From NCBI GenBank assembly GCA_948482865.1, contig CAOMHR010000089.1:1-6599 (forward strand): a stretch of DNA of 6,599 nt, read 5' to 3'. The translations under genes were made by a program, and so were the position numbers. The stretch comes from Christensenellaceae bacterium. GTDB taxonomy: Bacteria > Bacillota > Clostridia > Christensenellales > Borkfalkiaceae. Under the pieces are notes generated by a model. It saw only the letters and a list, made by a program, of their open reading frames with translations. It did not search any database and was not told the origin of the DNA. Position 1 is the stretch's first letter. The number at the start of each line of letters is the position of its first letter. Of this stretch, positions 1-5,751 are shown one piece after another.

Positions 1-336
1 GCAGCCGTCCATACCGCATACGTTGGTTATTTCGTGCGGGTCGGCGATTATCGTCGTTGTGCCGCGCGGAACTATCAGGGACGCGAATTCTTCGGGGGAA
101 AGTTGCGAACTTTCTATATGAACGTGTCCATCTATGTAGCCGGGAAGAACGGTCAGTCCTGTGCAGTCTATTTCGGTTTCGCCTTCGTAGTTGCCCGTTC
201 CGACAATTTTTTCGCCTACGATTGCAATATCGCCCTTAGAAATTTTGCCGCTGAATACGTCTATATAGGAAGCGTTTTTTAAAACGACGTCCGCCTTGAC
301 CTCACCCTTTGCGGCTTTGATAAGTTTTTCCAACAT
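1..336 (-). CDS. ade: adenine deaminase, N-terminal 112 residues (gene continues beyond the window)
   Basis: Adenine deaminase of the amidohydrolase superfamily hydrolyses adenine to hypoxanthine and ammonia in the cytosol, feeding purine salvage. The visible 112 residues start at an ATG (336-334) preceded by a strong AGAGGTGA ribosome binding site at 343-350. Residues about 18-65 form the small beta-sandwich part typical of urease-like amidohydrolases (VLKNASYIDVFSGKI, then CTGLTVLPGYIDGH). The metal-binding GYIDGHVHIESS motif is at about 66-77 and supplies the first two His ligands. It is followed by PRGTTTIIADPHEITNVCGM, which is diagnostic for adenine deaminase rather than dihydroorotase or urease. 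The family is usually near 550-600 residues, so roughly four fifths lies to the left. It follows a purine permease but has its own promoter and is separated from it by a terminator. The identification is firm; intactness of the rest cannot be judged. Confidence 0.93.
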   Translation of the reverse strand, partial: MLEKLIKAAKGEVKADVVLKNASYIDVFSGKISKGDIAIVGEKIVGTGNYEGETEIDCTGLTVLPGYIDGHVHIESSQLSPEEFASLIVPRGTTTIIADPHEITNVCGMDGC

Positions 337-355
337 AAGTAATCACCTCTTTCAT

Positions 356-384
356 ATTTTAGCATAACGGTTTTTAAATGTAAA
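356..384 (-). promoter_or_regulatory. predicted sigma-A promoter of the adenine deaminase gene
   Basis: Read on the minus strand, TTTACA (384-379) is followed by a 17-base spacer and TAAAAT (361-356), with an extended -10 TG one base upstream (TGCTAAAAT). The predicted start is near 349, which gives an untranslated leader of only about 13 bases, so the ribosome binding site begins at the very 5' end of the mRNA. The -35 lies inside the arm of the inverted repeat at 380-402. The promoter is inferred from consensus match only. Confidence 0.7.
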
Positions 385-402
385 GCCGACAAACGGCTTT
401 AC
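380..402. repeat. perfect 9-bp inverted repeat overlapping the ade -35 box
   Basis: GTAAAGCCG (380-388) and CGGCTTTAC (394-402) are perfect reverse complements around a 5-base spacer (ACAAA). No uninterrupted U-run follows on either strand, so this is a poor terminator. Five bases of the -35 hexamer (380-384) lie in one arm, so it could be an operator for a purine-responsive repressor. A chance or leftover hairpin is the alternative. Confidence 0.5.
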
Positions 403-420
403 AACGGCGGCGTTTTACAT

Positions 421-455
421 AAAAACAGCCGCCGCGGCAAAACCGCGGCGGCGAT
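421..455 (-). terminator. intrinsic terminator of the purine permease gene
   Basis: On the minus strand, 13 bases after the permease stop codon, a perfect 10-bp GC-only stem forms (GCCGCCGCGG at 452-443, five-base loop TTTTG, CCGCGGCGGC at 437-428), followed by TGTTTTT (427-421). An A/T-rich run at 454-468 on the other side may let it work weakly in the other orientation. It separates permease transcription from the ade gene. Confidence 0.88.
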
Positions 456-467
456 AATTTTTTAATT

Positions 468-2042
468 TTAAGTAAGTATAAACGTTGCAAGGAACAGTAC
501 GCCGATAATCCAGGTTGCGATGCTGATTTCCTTAACTTTGCCCGTGCAGAGCTTGACAATCATATACGTGATTATACCGATACCGATACCCTTTGAAATA
601 GAGTAACCGAGAACCATTACAATGAACGTAAAGAATGCAACGATAGCTTCGCCCGCGTCTTCCCACTTAACCTTGGTGACCGAAGTCATCATAAGAACGC
701 CTACCCAGATAAGAGCGGTAGCAGTTGCGCATCTGGGAATGAGCTGCGCTATGGGGGACAGGAACATTGCCACTACAAAGCAAAGACCGGTCACAAGAGC
801 GGTAAAACCCGTTCTGCCGCCCGCAGCAACGCCCGAGGAAGATTCAACGAACGTGGTTACGGTAGAAGTACCCGCGATTGCGCCCGTACAGGTTGCAATT
901 GCGTCGGCAAGCATCATCTGGTTCATACGTATGGGCGCGCCCTTTTCATCGAGAAGGTTGCCCTTTGCGCACGCGCCGTATAACGTTCCGATTGTATCGA
1001 ACATATCAATCATACACAGCGAGAGAGCGGTGGTTATAAGAACTACTACGAGAGTACCTACGTTATTGCCTTCGACTGCAAGATATCCGCTGAAATCAAA
1101 ACCTTCGTAGAATACTTTGCCCGCAGAATCAAGCCCCCACGCCTTGAACGAATCAAGGGGATTTTTAATGCTGATTGCCGCAAAAATATCTTTGCACGCC
1201 TGGCTGTTTGCGCCTACGCCGATACCTGCGAGAACGTAGTAGAGCGCGGCGGAACCCAACAAGCCCCAAAGAATTGCGCCTTTCACATTTTTCTTGGTCA
1301 TAATTGCAATTGCGATTACACCGACAATCGCGACTATTGCGGGAAGCATTCCGCCCACCGTACCGTCTGCGCCATAAGTTGCGAAAGGATTACCTGCAAG
1401 CACGTTGAACGAAATAAACGTTACAAGAGTTGAACCGTCTGCAACGATTACGCCCGCCTGCTGGAAACCGATAAACGCAATGAAAAGACCGATACCGACA
1501 GGAATTGCGTGTCTTACGCCCGCGGGGATAGCGTCGAAAATCTTTTTACGGAGTCCCGTTGCTGTAAGGATAAGGAAAATTACGCCGTCCAAAAGGGTGA
1601 ACACCATACAGTTTGCATAGCTTAAACCCGATTTCAAAACCAAAGTAAAGACTATAAACGCGTTTACGCCCATGCCCGAAGCCTGCGCCAAAGGCATTTT
1701 TGCGAAAAACGCCATAAGCATTGTGCCGACTATCGCGCCTATTGCCGTTGCTATGTACGCCGCGCCGTAGGGGTTATCTCCGCCGATTACAATCGAGAAG
1801 AAATCTGCGTTTACCATTAAGATGTAAACCATTGCCATAAACGTGGTAAGACCGGCAACTACTTCCACCCTGTACTTGGAACCGAGCTTTGAAATTCCGA
1901 AGAACTTGTCCACTTTGCCCCAGAAGCCCTTGTAAGGACTTACGTGTTCCGTTGCCGTGCCGTCGGGTGCGGGCGCACCTTCGGGGAGTGTGTTACTCTT
2001 TACTTCGGATTCGGAAACGTTGTCTTGTGTTTCTTCACTCAT
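468..2042 (-). CDS. NCS2 family purine nucleobase permease, AzgA/PbuG type
   Basis: This is an integral membrane proton symporter expected to import adenine, guanine and/or hypoxanthine. The 524-residue protein opens with an acidic, Pro/Ala-rich cytoplasmic tail (1-40). The AzgA-like entry follows: VDKFFGISKLGSKYRVEVVA, then GLTTFMAMVYIL, at about 44-75. Other family marks are ASGMGVNAF (121-129), DMFDTIGTLYG (346-356) and GTSTVTTFVESSSGVAAGGR (391-410), the last containing the substrate-site segment. Many hydrophobic stretches between 60 and 523 fit the family's 14-helix fold. Usual length is 430-480 residues; the extra comes from the N-terminal tail and a hydrophilic loop at about 277-325. 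The ATG at 2042 is supported by GGGAGG at 2056-2051, eight bases upstream. The adenine deaminase gene next door suggests adenine as a main substrate, but sequence alone does not separate adenine from guanine/hypoxanthine carriers. Confidence 0.92.
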   Translation of the reverse strand: MSEETQDNVSESEVKSNTLPEGAPAPDGTATEHVSPYKGFWGKVDKFFGISKLGSKYRVEVVAGLTTFMAMVYILMVNADFFSIVIGGDNPYGAAYIATAIGAIVGTMLMAFFAKMPLAQASGMGVNAFIVFTLVLKSGLSYANCMVFTLLDGVIFLILTATGLRKKIFDAIPAGVRHAIPVGIGLFIAFIGFQQAGVIVADGSTLVTFISFNVLAGNPFATYGADGTVGGMLPAIVAIVGVIAIAIMTKKNVKGAILWGLLGSAALYYVLAGIGVGANSQACKDIFAAISIKNPLDSFKAWGLDSAGKVFYEGFDFSGYLAVEGNNVGTLVVVLITTALSLCMIDMFDTIGTLYGACAKGNLLDEKGAPIRMNQMMLADAIATCTGAIAGTSTVTTFVESSSGVAAGGRTGFTALVTGLCFVVAMFLSPIAQLIPRCATATALIWVGVLMMTSVTKVKWEDAGEAIVAFFTFIVMVLGYSISKGIGIGIITYMIVKLCTGKVKEISIATWIIGVLFLATFILT

Positions 2043-2080
2043 TAAAGTGACCTCCCGTAAAAAAATATTTTAAGCGAATT

Positions 2081-2118
2081 TATCCTGCGCAACGCGCAGG
2101 ATAGCCCCATGGGGCTAT
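2081..2118 (-). promoter_or_regulatory. tandem stem-loops in the leader of the purine permease mRNA
   Basis: Between the predicted start (about 2128) and the ribosome binding site, the transcript can form two hairpins. The first, at 2118-2101, is a perfect 18-bp palindrome (ATAGCCCCATGGGGCTAT), foldable as a 7-bp stem with a CAUG loop. The second, at 2103-2081, has a perfect 10-bp stem (TATCCTGCGC / GCGCAGGATA) with a 3-base loop. They share bases 2101-2103, so one base triplet can pair in only one of them. No U-run follows directly, so neither is a plain attenuator. They may stabilise the mRNA, bind a regulator, or be a dispersed repeat. The element resembles no riboswitch I recognise. Confidence 0.5.
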
Positions 2119-2134
2119 TTCACTTGTTTATCAC

Positions 2135-2164
2135 ATTTTAACACATAAACAAAAAATTCGTCAA
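2135..2164 (-). promoter_or_regulatory. predicted sigma-A promoter of the purine permease gene
   Basis: On the minus strand, TTGACG (2164-2159) is followed by an 18-base spacer and TAAAAT (2140-2135), each 5 of 6 to consensus. The predicted start is an A near 2128, giving a leader of about 86 bases. The -35 box lies within the terminator hairpin of the preceding ATPase gene, so terminator and promoter share bases. Confidence 0.65.
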
Positions 2165-2187
2165 ACATTTGCGCTAAGTTTGACGAA
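2151..2187 (-). terminator. intrinsic terminator of the metal-resistance operon
   Basis: On the minus strand, a perfect 10-bp stem (TTCGTCAAAC at 2187-2178, 11-base loop, GTTTGACGAA at 2166-2157) is followed directly by six T's (2156-2151). It lies 25 bases after the ATPase stop codon. The complementary strand has TT then AAAGTT on the other side, so it is directional for the minus strand. Confidence 0.88.
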
Positions 2188-2212
2188 CTTTGTTGTTTTG
2201 TTATTTTACGGG

Positions 2213-4516
2213 TTATTTCAAAAGCGCGGTGCGCATTGCATTAAGTACGGCGATAAGCATTACGCCCACGTCGGCGATAACCGAAACTATAAGCGGAAAC
2301 CCGGGTATGGCAATATCCAACGCCATAATAGCAAGTTTAATTAAAAGCGAACCTATAATGTTTTGCATTACTATAGAGCGCGTGCCTTTCGCTATTCTTC
2401 TGCCCTTCGGAATCAACGGCAGGCTGTCGGATACAAGCACGATATCGCTCGCTTCTATAGCCGCGTCCGACCCGACTTTACCCATTGAAACCGCGCAGTC
2501 CGCGGCAGCCATTACGGGAGCGTCGTTAATTCCGTCGCCCACGTACAGAAGTTTTCCGCGAGTACGAAGCTGTTCCGCCGCATTGCATTTTTCATCCGGC
2601 AACAGCGCGGCTCCAACGCCGTCAAACCCCACTTCCGCCGCGATTTTTTCCGCGCGAGCCGGACTGTCGCCCGTAAGCATATGGGTATATTCAACACCCT
2701 GCGCTTTGAGTTCGCGCAAAGCCTGCGCCGCGCCGCTTTTCACCTTATCGTCAATAAATACGCAGCCGCAGAATTTTCCGCCGTGGGCAACGTATACAAC
2801 CGTTGATACCGAGTCAGCGCGTTCAAACTCCACGCCGTACTCTTCCAGAAGTTTTGCGCTGCCGCAAAGAAGCTGTTTCCCTTCCAGCATACACACTACG
2901 CCCTTGCCCGCAATTTCCTTTGCGTCGGAAACGGGCAAAACGTCAATACCGCCGAACGCCGCCGCTATCGGGTGCGACGAAGATTTTTCAGCCGAAGCCG
3001 CCAGAGTAAGCGTCCTTTCGTCGGTGTAATCCGTTACGGTAAACACGCCTTCGGTGACGGTACCCGTCTTGTCGAACGCGGCGATTTTTGCAAGCGCAAG
3101 CTCGTCAAGGCAGGTTGAACCCTTTATAAGAATGCCGAATTTTGCGCACCTGCCTATTCCGCCGAAGTAAGAAAGGGGTACCGAAATTATCATTGCGCAG
3201 GGGCAGGAAATTACAAGAAAGCCGAGAGCCTTGTATATCCATTCCGCATAAGTAGCCCATACGAAGTCCGACCGAACGGCGCAGATTACCGTAGGCACCA
3301 GCGCCGCGACGATTATTGCCGCAAGACAGATTGCAGGCGTGTAGTATTTTGCAAACTTAGTTATGAAAAGTTCGGGCTTGGATTTTTTCGCGGTGGAATT
3401 TTCAACCATATCCAGAATTTTGGCGACGGCGGAATTTTTGTATTCACGCAACACTTCCGCCTTTATCACGCCCGAAATATTTATACTTCCCGACAGCAAC
3501 GTATCGCCCGCCGCAACGTCGCGCGGAAGCGGTTCGCCGTTCAGGCTCTTCATATCAAGCGAGCTTGAGCCTTCGTAAACCACGCAGTCCACGGGGACTT
3601 TTTCACCCGCCTTAATCAGAATTCTGTCGCCCGCTTTAAGCTGCTCGGGCGGAACGCTTGTAATTTCTTCTCCCGAAATAAGGTTTGCCGTTTCGCTCTT
3701 CAAATTCATAAGCGCGGCAATTGACCCGCGCGACGAGCCTACCGCAGCCGCCTGCAACAGCTCGCCTATCTGGTACAAAAGCATTACGGCGACGCCTTCG
3801 GCAAAACCTTCGCCTTCGAAAATACCCAGCAAAATCGCGCCGATTGAAGCTATTGTCATAAGAAAATTTTCGTCGAAAATTTTGCCTTTTATTATATTTC
3901 TTGCGGTCAGCCAAAGCACCTTGTAGCCCACCGAAATATACGCTATGCCGAAAAAGACGTAAGTCGTGATTTTAAGGGCGAGACTGCTTTCGCACAGCCC
4001 CGTCAGATCCAAAACGAACGCAGGCACGAAAAACAGCACGGAAATTACGATACAGATTATGTCGGCAAGTTTTTCGCGCACGAAACTCTTTTTTACGTAC
4101 CCGTCGACTATTTTCACGTCTTCGAAATGGGTTATCACGTACACCGCTTTTTTTCTGCCTTCGGGCGTGGCGTTAAGTACGACAGCCATATTCATAAAAT
4201 CCACGACCGCGCTTACGCCGTCTATTTTGTTAAGCTCTTCTTCGAGTTCGCGCGCGCAGTTTGCGCAGCACAGCCCCTTGATTTTTATTTTTTCGCCGCC
4301 GTCGGGGGTTGCGTCTTCAACCACTTTAACTTCTTCAAAACGGTTGCAGCAGTCCTTTACCTTTTCAAGCGTTTCGCCGTCGCAGTCCACGCGCACTTTT
4401 TGCCCAACAAAATCAACCGAAACGTTTTCCGCGCCGTTGATTTTTGAAATTTCTTCTTCAAGCTCCCTTGCGCAGTTTGCGCAGTCAAGCCCGCAAATTT
4501 TAATTACGTTATTCAT
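2213..4516 (-). CDS. cadA: P1B-type heavy-metal ATPase (Zn2+/Cd2+/Pb2+ exporter) with two HMA domains
   Basis: This membrane pump exports soft divalent metals using ATP. The 767-residue protein has two N-terminal HMA domains: HMA1 at about 1-68 with GLDCANC (Cys12, Cys15) and HMA2 at about 75-138 with GLCCANC (Cys83, Cys84, Cys87). Membrane segments follow at about 150-260. The actuator reads SLNGEPLP at 325-332, with Asn where TGE is near-invariant. The ion-site CPC is at 438-440, the phosphorylated Asp482 in DKTGT, the SHP motif at 514-516, TGDS at 615-618 and GDGINDAP at 660-667. Lys727 and Asp749 (ADVG) in the last helices mark the P1B-2 (Zn/Cd/Pb) rather than the Cu class. I chose the ATG at 4516, which overlaps the regulator gene by 8 bases, with AAAGGAG 13 bases upstream. 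A longer frame from TTG at 4540 would put that binding site inside the gene. It is co-transcribed with the ArsR-type regulator. The exact metal is not resolved; cadA is used as the usual name in Firmicutes. Confidence 0.93.
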   Translation of the reverse strand: MNNVIKICGLDCANCARELEEEISKINGAENVSVDFVGQKVRVDCDGETLEKVKDCCNRFEEVKVVEDATPDGGEKIKIKGLCCANCARELEEELNKIDGVSAVVDFMNMAVVLNATPEGRKKAVYVITHFEDVKIVDGYVKKSFVREKLADIICIVISVLFFVPAFVLDLTGLCESSLALKITTYVFFGIAYISVGYKVLWLTARNIIKGKIFDENFLMTIASIGAILLGIFEGEGFAEGVAVMLLYQIGELLQAAAVGSSRGSIAALMNLKSETANLISGEEITSVPPEQLKAGDRILIKAGEKVPVDCVVYEGSSSLDMKSLNGEPLPRDVAAGDTLLSGSINISGVIKAEVLREYKNSAVAKILDMVENSTAKKSKPELFITKFAKYYTPAICLAAIIVAALVPTVICAVRSDFVWATYAEWIYKALGFLVISCPCAMIISVPLSYFGGIGRCAKFGILIKGSTCLDELALAKIAAFDKTGTVTEGVFTVTDYTDERTLTLAASAEKSSSHPIAAAFGGIDVLPVSDAKEIAGKGVVCMLEGKQLLCGSAKLLEEYGVEFERADSVSTVVYVAHGGKFCGCVFIDDKVKSGAAQALRELKAQGVEYTHMLTGDSPARAEKIAAEVGFDGVGAALLPDEKCNAAEQLRTRGKLLYVGDGINDAPVMAAADCAVSMGKVGSDAAIEASDIVLVSDSLPLIPKGRRIAKGTRSIVMQNIIGSLLIKLAIMALDIAIPGFPLIVSVIADVGVMLIAVLNAMRTALLK

Positions 4517-4859
4517 TGCAGTCCAGATGCTCCTTTGCAACGCCTATCATAGTGAGAACGTGCCAGTCGGAAACGGAATATAAAACGTTTTTACCGTCCC
4601 TGCGCCCCTTTACTATTTTGTTGTCTTTAAGTATTTTCAGCTGATGCGAAACCGCGCTCTGGTTGCCGCCCACAGCTTCCGTGATGTGTTCTACGCACAA
4701 CTCGCCGCCCGACAAAGCAAGCAGAATTTTAAGACGGGAAGGCTCCGATATAACTTTAAACCTTGCGCCCATTTCCGTTATCTTCTCTTCGGAAGGCATA
4801 CTTTCCTTTGCCGCTTTCACCCTTTCGCAGTGTTCGCGTTCGTTATCGCAGGTACCCAT
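4509..4859 (-). CDS. ArsR/SmtB family metal-sensing repressor
   Basis: This is a small winged-helix dimer that represses a metal-efflux operon until metal binds, like CadC, SmtB or CzrA. It has 116 residues. The DNA-binding part runs about 52-97 (ELCVEHITEAVGGNQSAVSH, then the wing KGRRDGKNVLYSV). Metal-site candidates are of both kinds. The CadC-like alpha3N set has Cys4, Cys11 and Cys55 of ELCVEH; the second Cys of CadC's ELCVCD is Glu57 here. The SmtB/CzrA-like alpha5 set has Asp98, His100, His111 and, three residues on, Cys114 where His or Glu is usual. The ATG at 4859 is chosen because AAGGAG lies 6 bases upstream (4871-4866); the frame stays open to 4919, but that would start upstream of the predicted transcript. 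Its stop overlaps the ATPase start. An 18-bp palindrome at 4882-4899 is the likely autoregulatory operator. Confidence 0.92.
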   Translation of the reverse strand: MGTCDNEREHCERVKAAKESMPSEEKITEMGARFKVISEPSRLKILLALSGGELCVEHITEAVGGNQSAVSHQLKILKDNKIVKGRRDGKNVLYSVSDWHVLTMIGVAKEHLDCNE

Positions 4860-4881
4860 ACCAAACTCCTTTTTATTTATA

Positions 4882-4899
4882 TATGAATATATATTCATA
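4882..4899. promoter_or_regulatory. 18-bp palindromic operator for the ArsR/SmtB regulator
   Basis: TATGAATATATATTCATA is a perfect palindrome centred between 4890 and 4891. It has the TGAA...TTCA half-sites known for SmtB/CzrA/CadC-type operators. It lies about 5-22 bases downstream of the predicted start (about 4903) and upstream of the regulator's ribosome binding site, so bound repressor would block early transcription. No second copy was seen elsewhere in the window. Confidence 0.8.
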
Positions 4900-4909
4900 A
4901 GTTGATAAC

Positions 4910-4938
4910 ATAATACCACCCGAAATCTGTTTTGTCAA
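4910..4938 (-). promoter_or_regulatory. sigma-A promoter of the metal-resistance operon
   Basis: On the minus strand, a perfect TTGACA (4938-4933) is followed by exactly 17 bases and TATTAT (4915-4910), with an extended -10 TGG directly before it. This is the strongest promoter in the window, as expected for a repressor-controlled unit. Predicted start is an A near 4903. Confidence 0.85.
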
Positions 4939-4949
4939 CAGTTTTTTAT

Positions 4950-4984
4950 AAAAAAATTCCGCTCTTTTAAATTTTTCAGAGCGG
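4950..4984 (-). terminator. intrinsic terminator of the restriction-modification unit
   Basis: On the minus strand, a 7-bp stem (CCGCTCT at 4984-4978, 12-base A/T-rich loop, AGAGCGG at 4965-4959) is followed by AA and a seven-T run (4956-4950). It lies 18 bases after the methyltransferase stop and directly upstream of the arsR promoter. It insulates the metal operon from read-through. Confidence 0.8.
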
Positions 4985-5002
4985 TTAAAATTTGTTTTAA
5001 AT

Positions 5003-5737
5003 TTATTTTTTGAACACAAACAGATACTCGTGCGCTAAAAGCAGAAAATTGTGTTTAATACTGCTGGTTTTCCAAAAACCTGTCGCTTTACAATTATGTT
5101 GTTCTTTAATAATTATTTCTTTTATTTTAAAACCTGCAAGTTCGAATACACGCATAGTTTCGAATGCAAGCGGTTGTACCATTCCCTTTTTGCGGGTATC
5201 GCCCATTAGTATAGCGCAATACTTACCTTTCTTTAAAACCCTGAAACTTTCTTTTGCAACTTTGCCAATTTCCGTCAAAAACGGCTTAACTGAAAATAAT
5301 GATAAATCGCCGTCAATATCATCACTGTAATGAATAATATCGGCATAGGGCGGATGCGTACAGATTAAATCAATAGAATCATCTTCAATTCCATGTATTT
5401 TTCGGGCATCTCCTTGAACCAGGGTTGAAGAACATACTGTTTCAAAATTAAAATTTAATTTGCTTTTTGTAATTTCAATAGCATTGGGATTTATATCAAC
5501 GCCGATAAAATTACGATGTGTGAGTTTAGATTCAACGGCAGTTGTTCCTCCGCCGACAAACTGATCCAAAACAGTATCGCCGACTTCGGAATAGCGCAAA
5601 ATTATGTTTCTCGGAATATACGGCGACCAATTACCGCGGTATTTGCCGTCGTGAGTTGCCCATTTGCCCCTGTCCGGAAAACTCCAAACAGTATTCGTTT
5701 CAAGTTCAAAATTTTCTGGTTGTGTAGGAATTTTCAT
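5003..5737 (-). CDS. site-specific DNA methyltransferase (N4-cytosine or N6-adenine)
   Basis: This is an S-adenosylmethionine-dependent DNA methylase of the N6_N4_Mtase type, presumably the guard of the restriction enzyme next to it. The 244-residue protein shows a motif X-like GNWSPYIPRNIILRYSEVGD (35-54), then the SAM-binding VLDQFVGGGTT (56-66), acidic motif II Asp81 (GVDINP), motif III Asp110 (GDAR), catalytic motif IV THPPY (127-131), and a C-terminal part ending HEYLFVFKK. The order X, I, IV is gamma-like, but the protein is short and lacks a large separate recognition domain. THPPY is neither the NPPY/DPPY typical of N6-adenine nor the SPPY typical of N4-cytosine enzymes, so the modified base is uncertain. 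Its ATG sits one base after the endonuclease stop with no clear ribosome binding site, suggesting translational coupling. It is neither DpnM-like nor DpnA-like, the usual partners of DpnII. Base composition is AT-rich compared with the genes to its left. Confidence 0.85.
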   Translation of the reverse strand: MKIPTQPENFELETNTVWSFPDRGKWATHDGKYRGNWSPYIPRNIILRYSEVGDTVLDQFVGGGTTAVESKLTHRNFIGVDINPNAIEITKSKLNFNFETVCSSTLVQGDARKIHGIEDDSIDLICTHPPYADIIHYSDDIDGDLSLFSVKPFLTEIGKVAKESFRVLKKGKYCAILMGDTRKKGMVQPLAFETMRVFELAGFKIKEIIIKEQHNCKATGFWKTSSIKHNFLLLAHEYLFVFKK

Positions 5738-5751
5738 ACTATTTAAATAGT
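5738..5751. repeat. 14-bp palindrome at the endonuclease/methyltransferase junction
   Basis: ACTATTTAAATAGT is a perfect palindrome that contains the endonuclease stop codon and ends one base before the methyltransferase ATG. It could be a weak operator or a translational hairpin, but all-A/T-rich palindromes arise easily by chance. Confidence 0.35.

Noticed and set aside
2043..2212. Possible purine riboswitch upstream of the permease, and likewise at 337-467 upstream of ade
   Set aside because: The conserved junction and loop sequences of the purine riboswitch (such as GTTTCTACC and the surrounding three-way junction) are not visible on the minus strand in either gap.
2190..3029. Long open frame on the plus strand opposite the ATPase gene (also 3966-4583 and 622-1110)
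   Set aside because: They lie antisense to well-supported conserved genes, have Ser/Thr/Pro-rich low-complexity products, and no ribosome binding site; they reflect the codon bias of the real genes.
4517..4540. Upstream TTG start for the metal ATPase adding eight residues
   Set aside because: The added codons contain the AAGGAG ribosome binding site, and the ATG at 4516 begins directly before the conserved HMA1 sequence.
4860..4919. Upstream extension of the ArsR-type regulator to 4919
   Set aside because: It would run through the operator and the -10 region; the ATG at 4859 has an ideal AAGGAG six bases upstream.
4927..4941. CTGTT-N5-AACAG inverted repeat around the -35 of the metal operon
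   Set aside because: Five-base arms are short and the match is largely dictated by the TTGACA hexamer and the flanking A/T; the 18-bp palindrome downstream is a far better operator.
4950..5010. Mobile-element boundary at the composition change
   Set aside because: No direct repeats, terminal inverted repeats, integrase or tRNA gene were seen; only a terminator and A/T-rich sequence are present.
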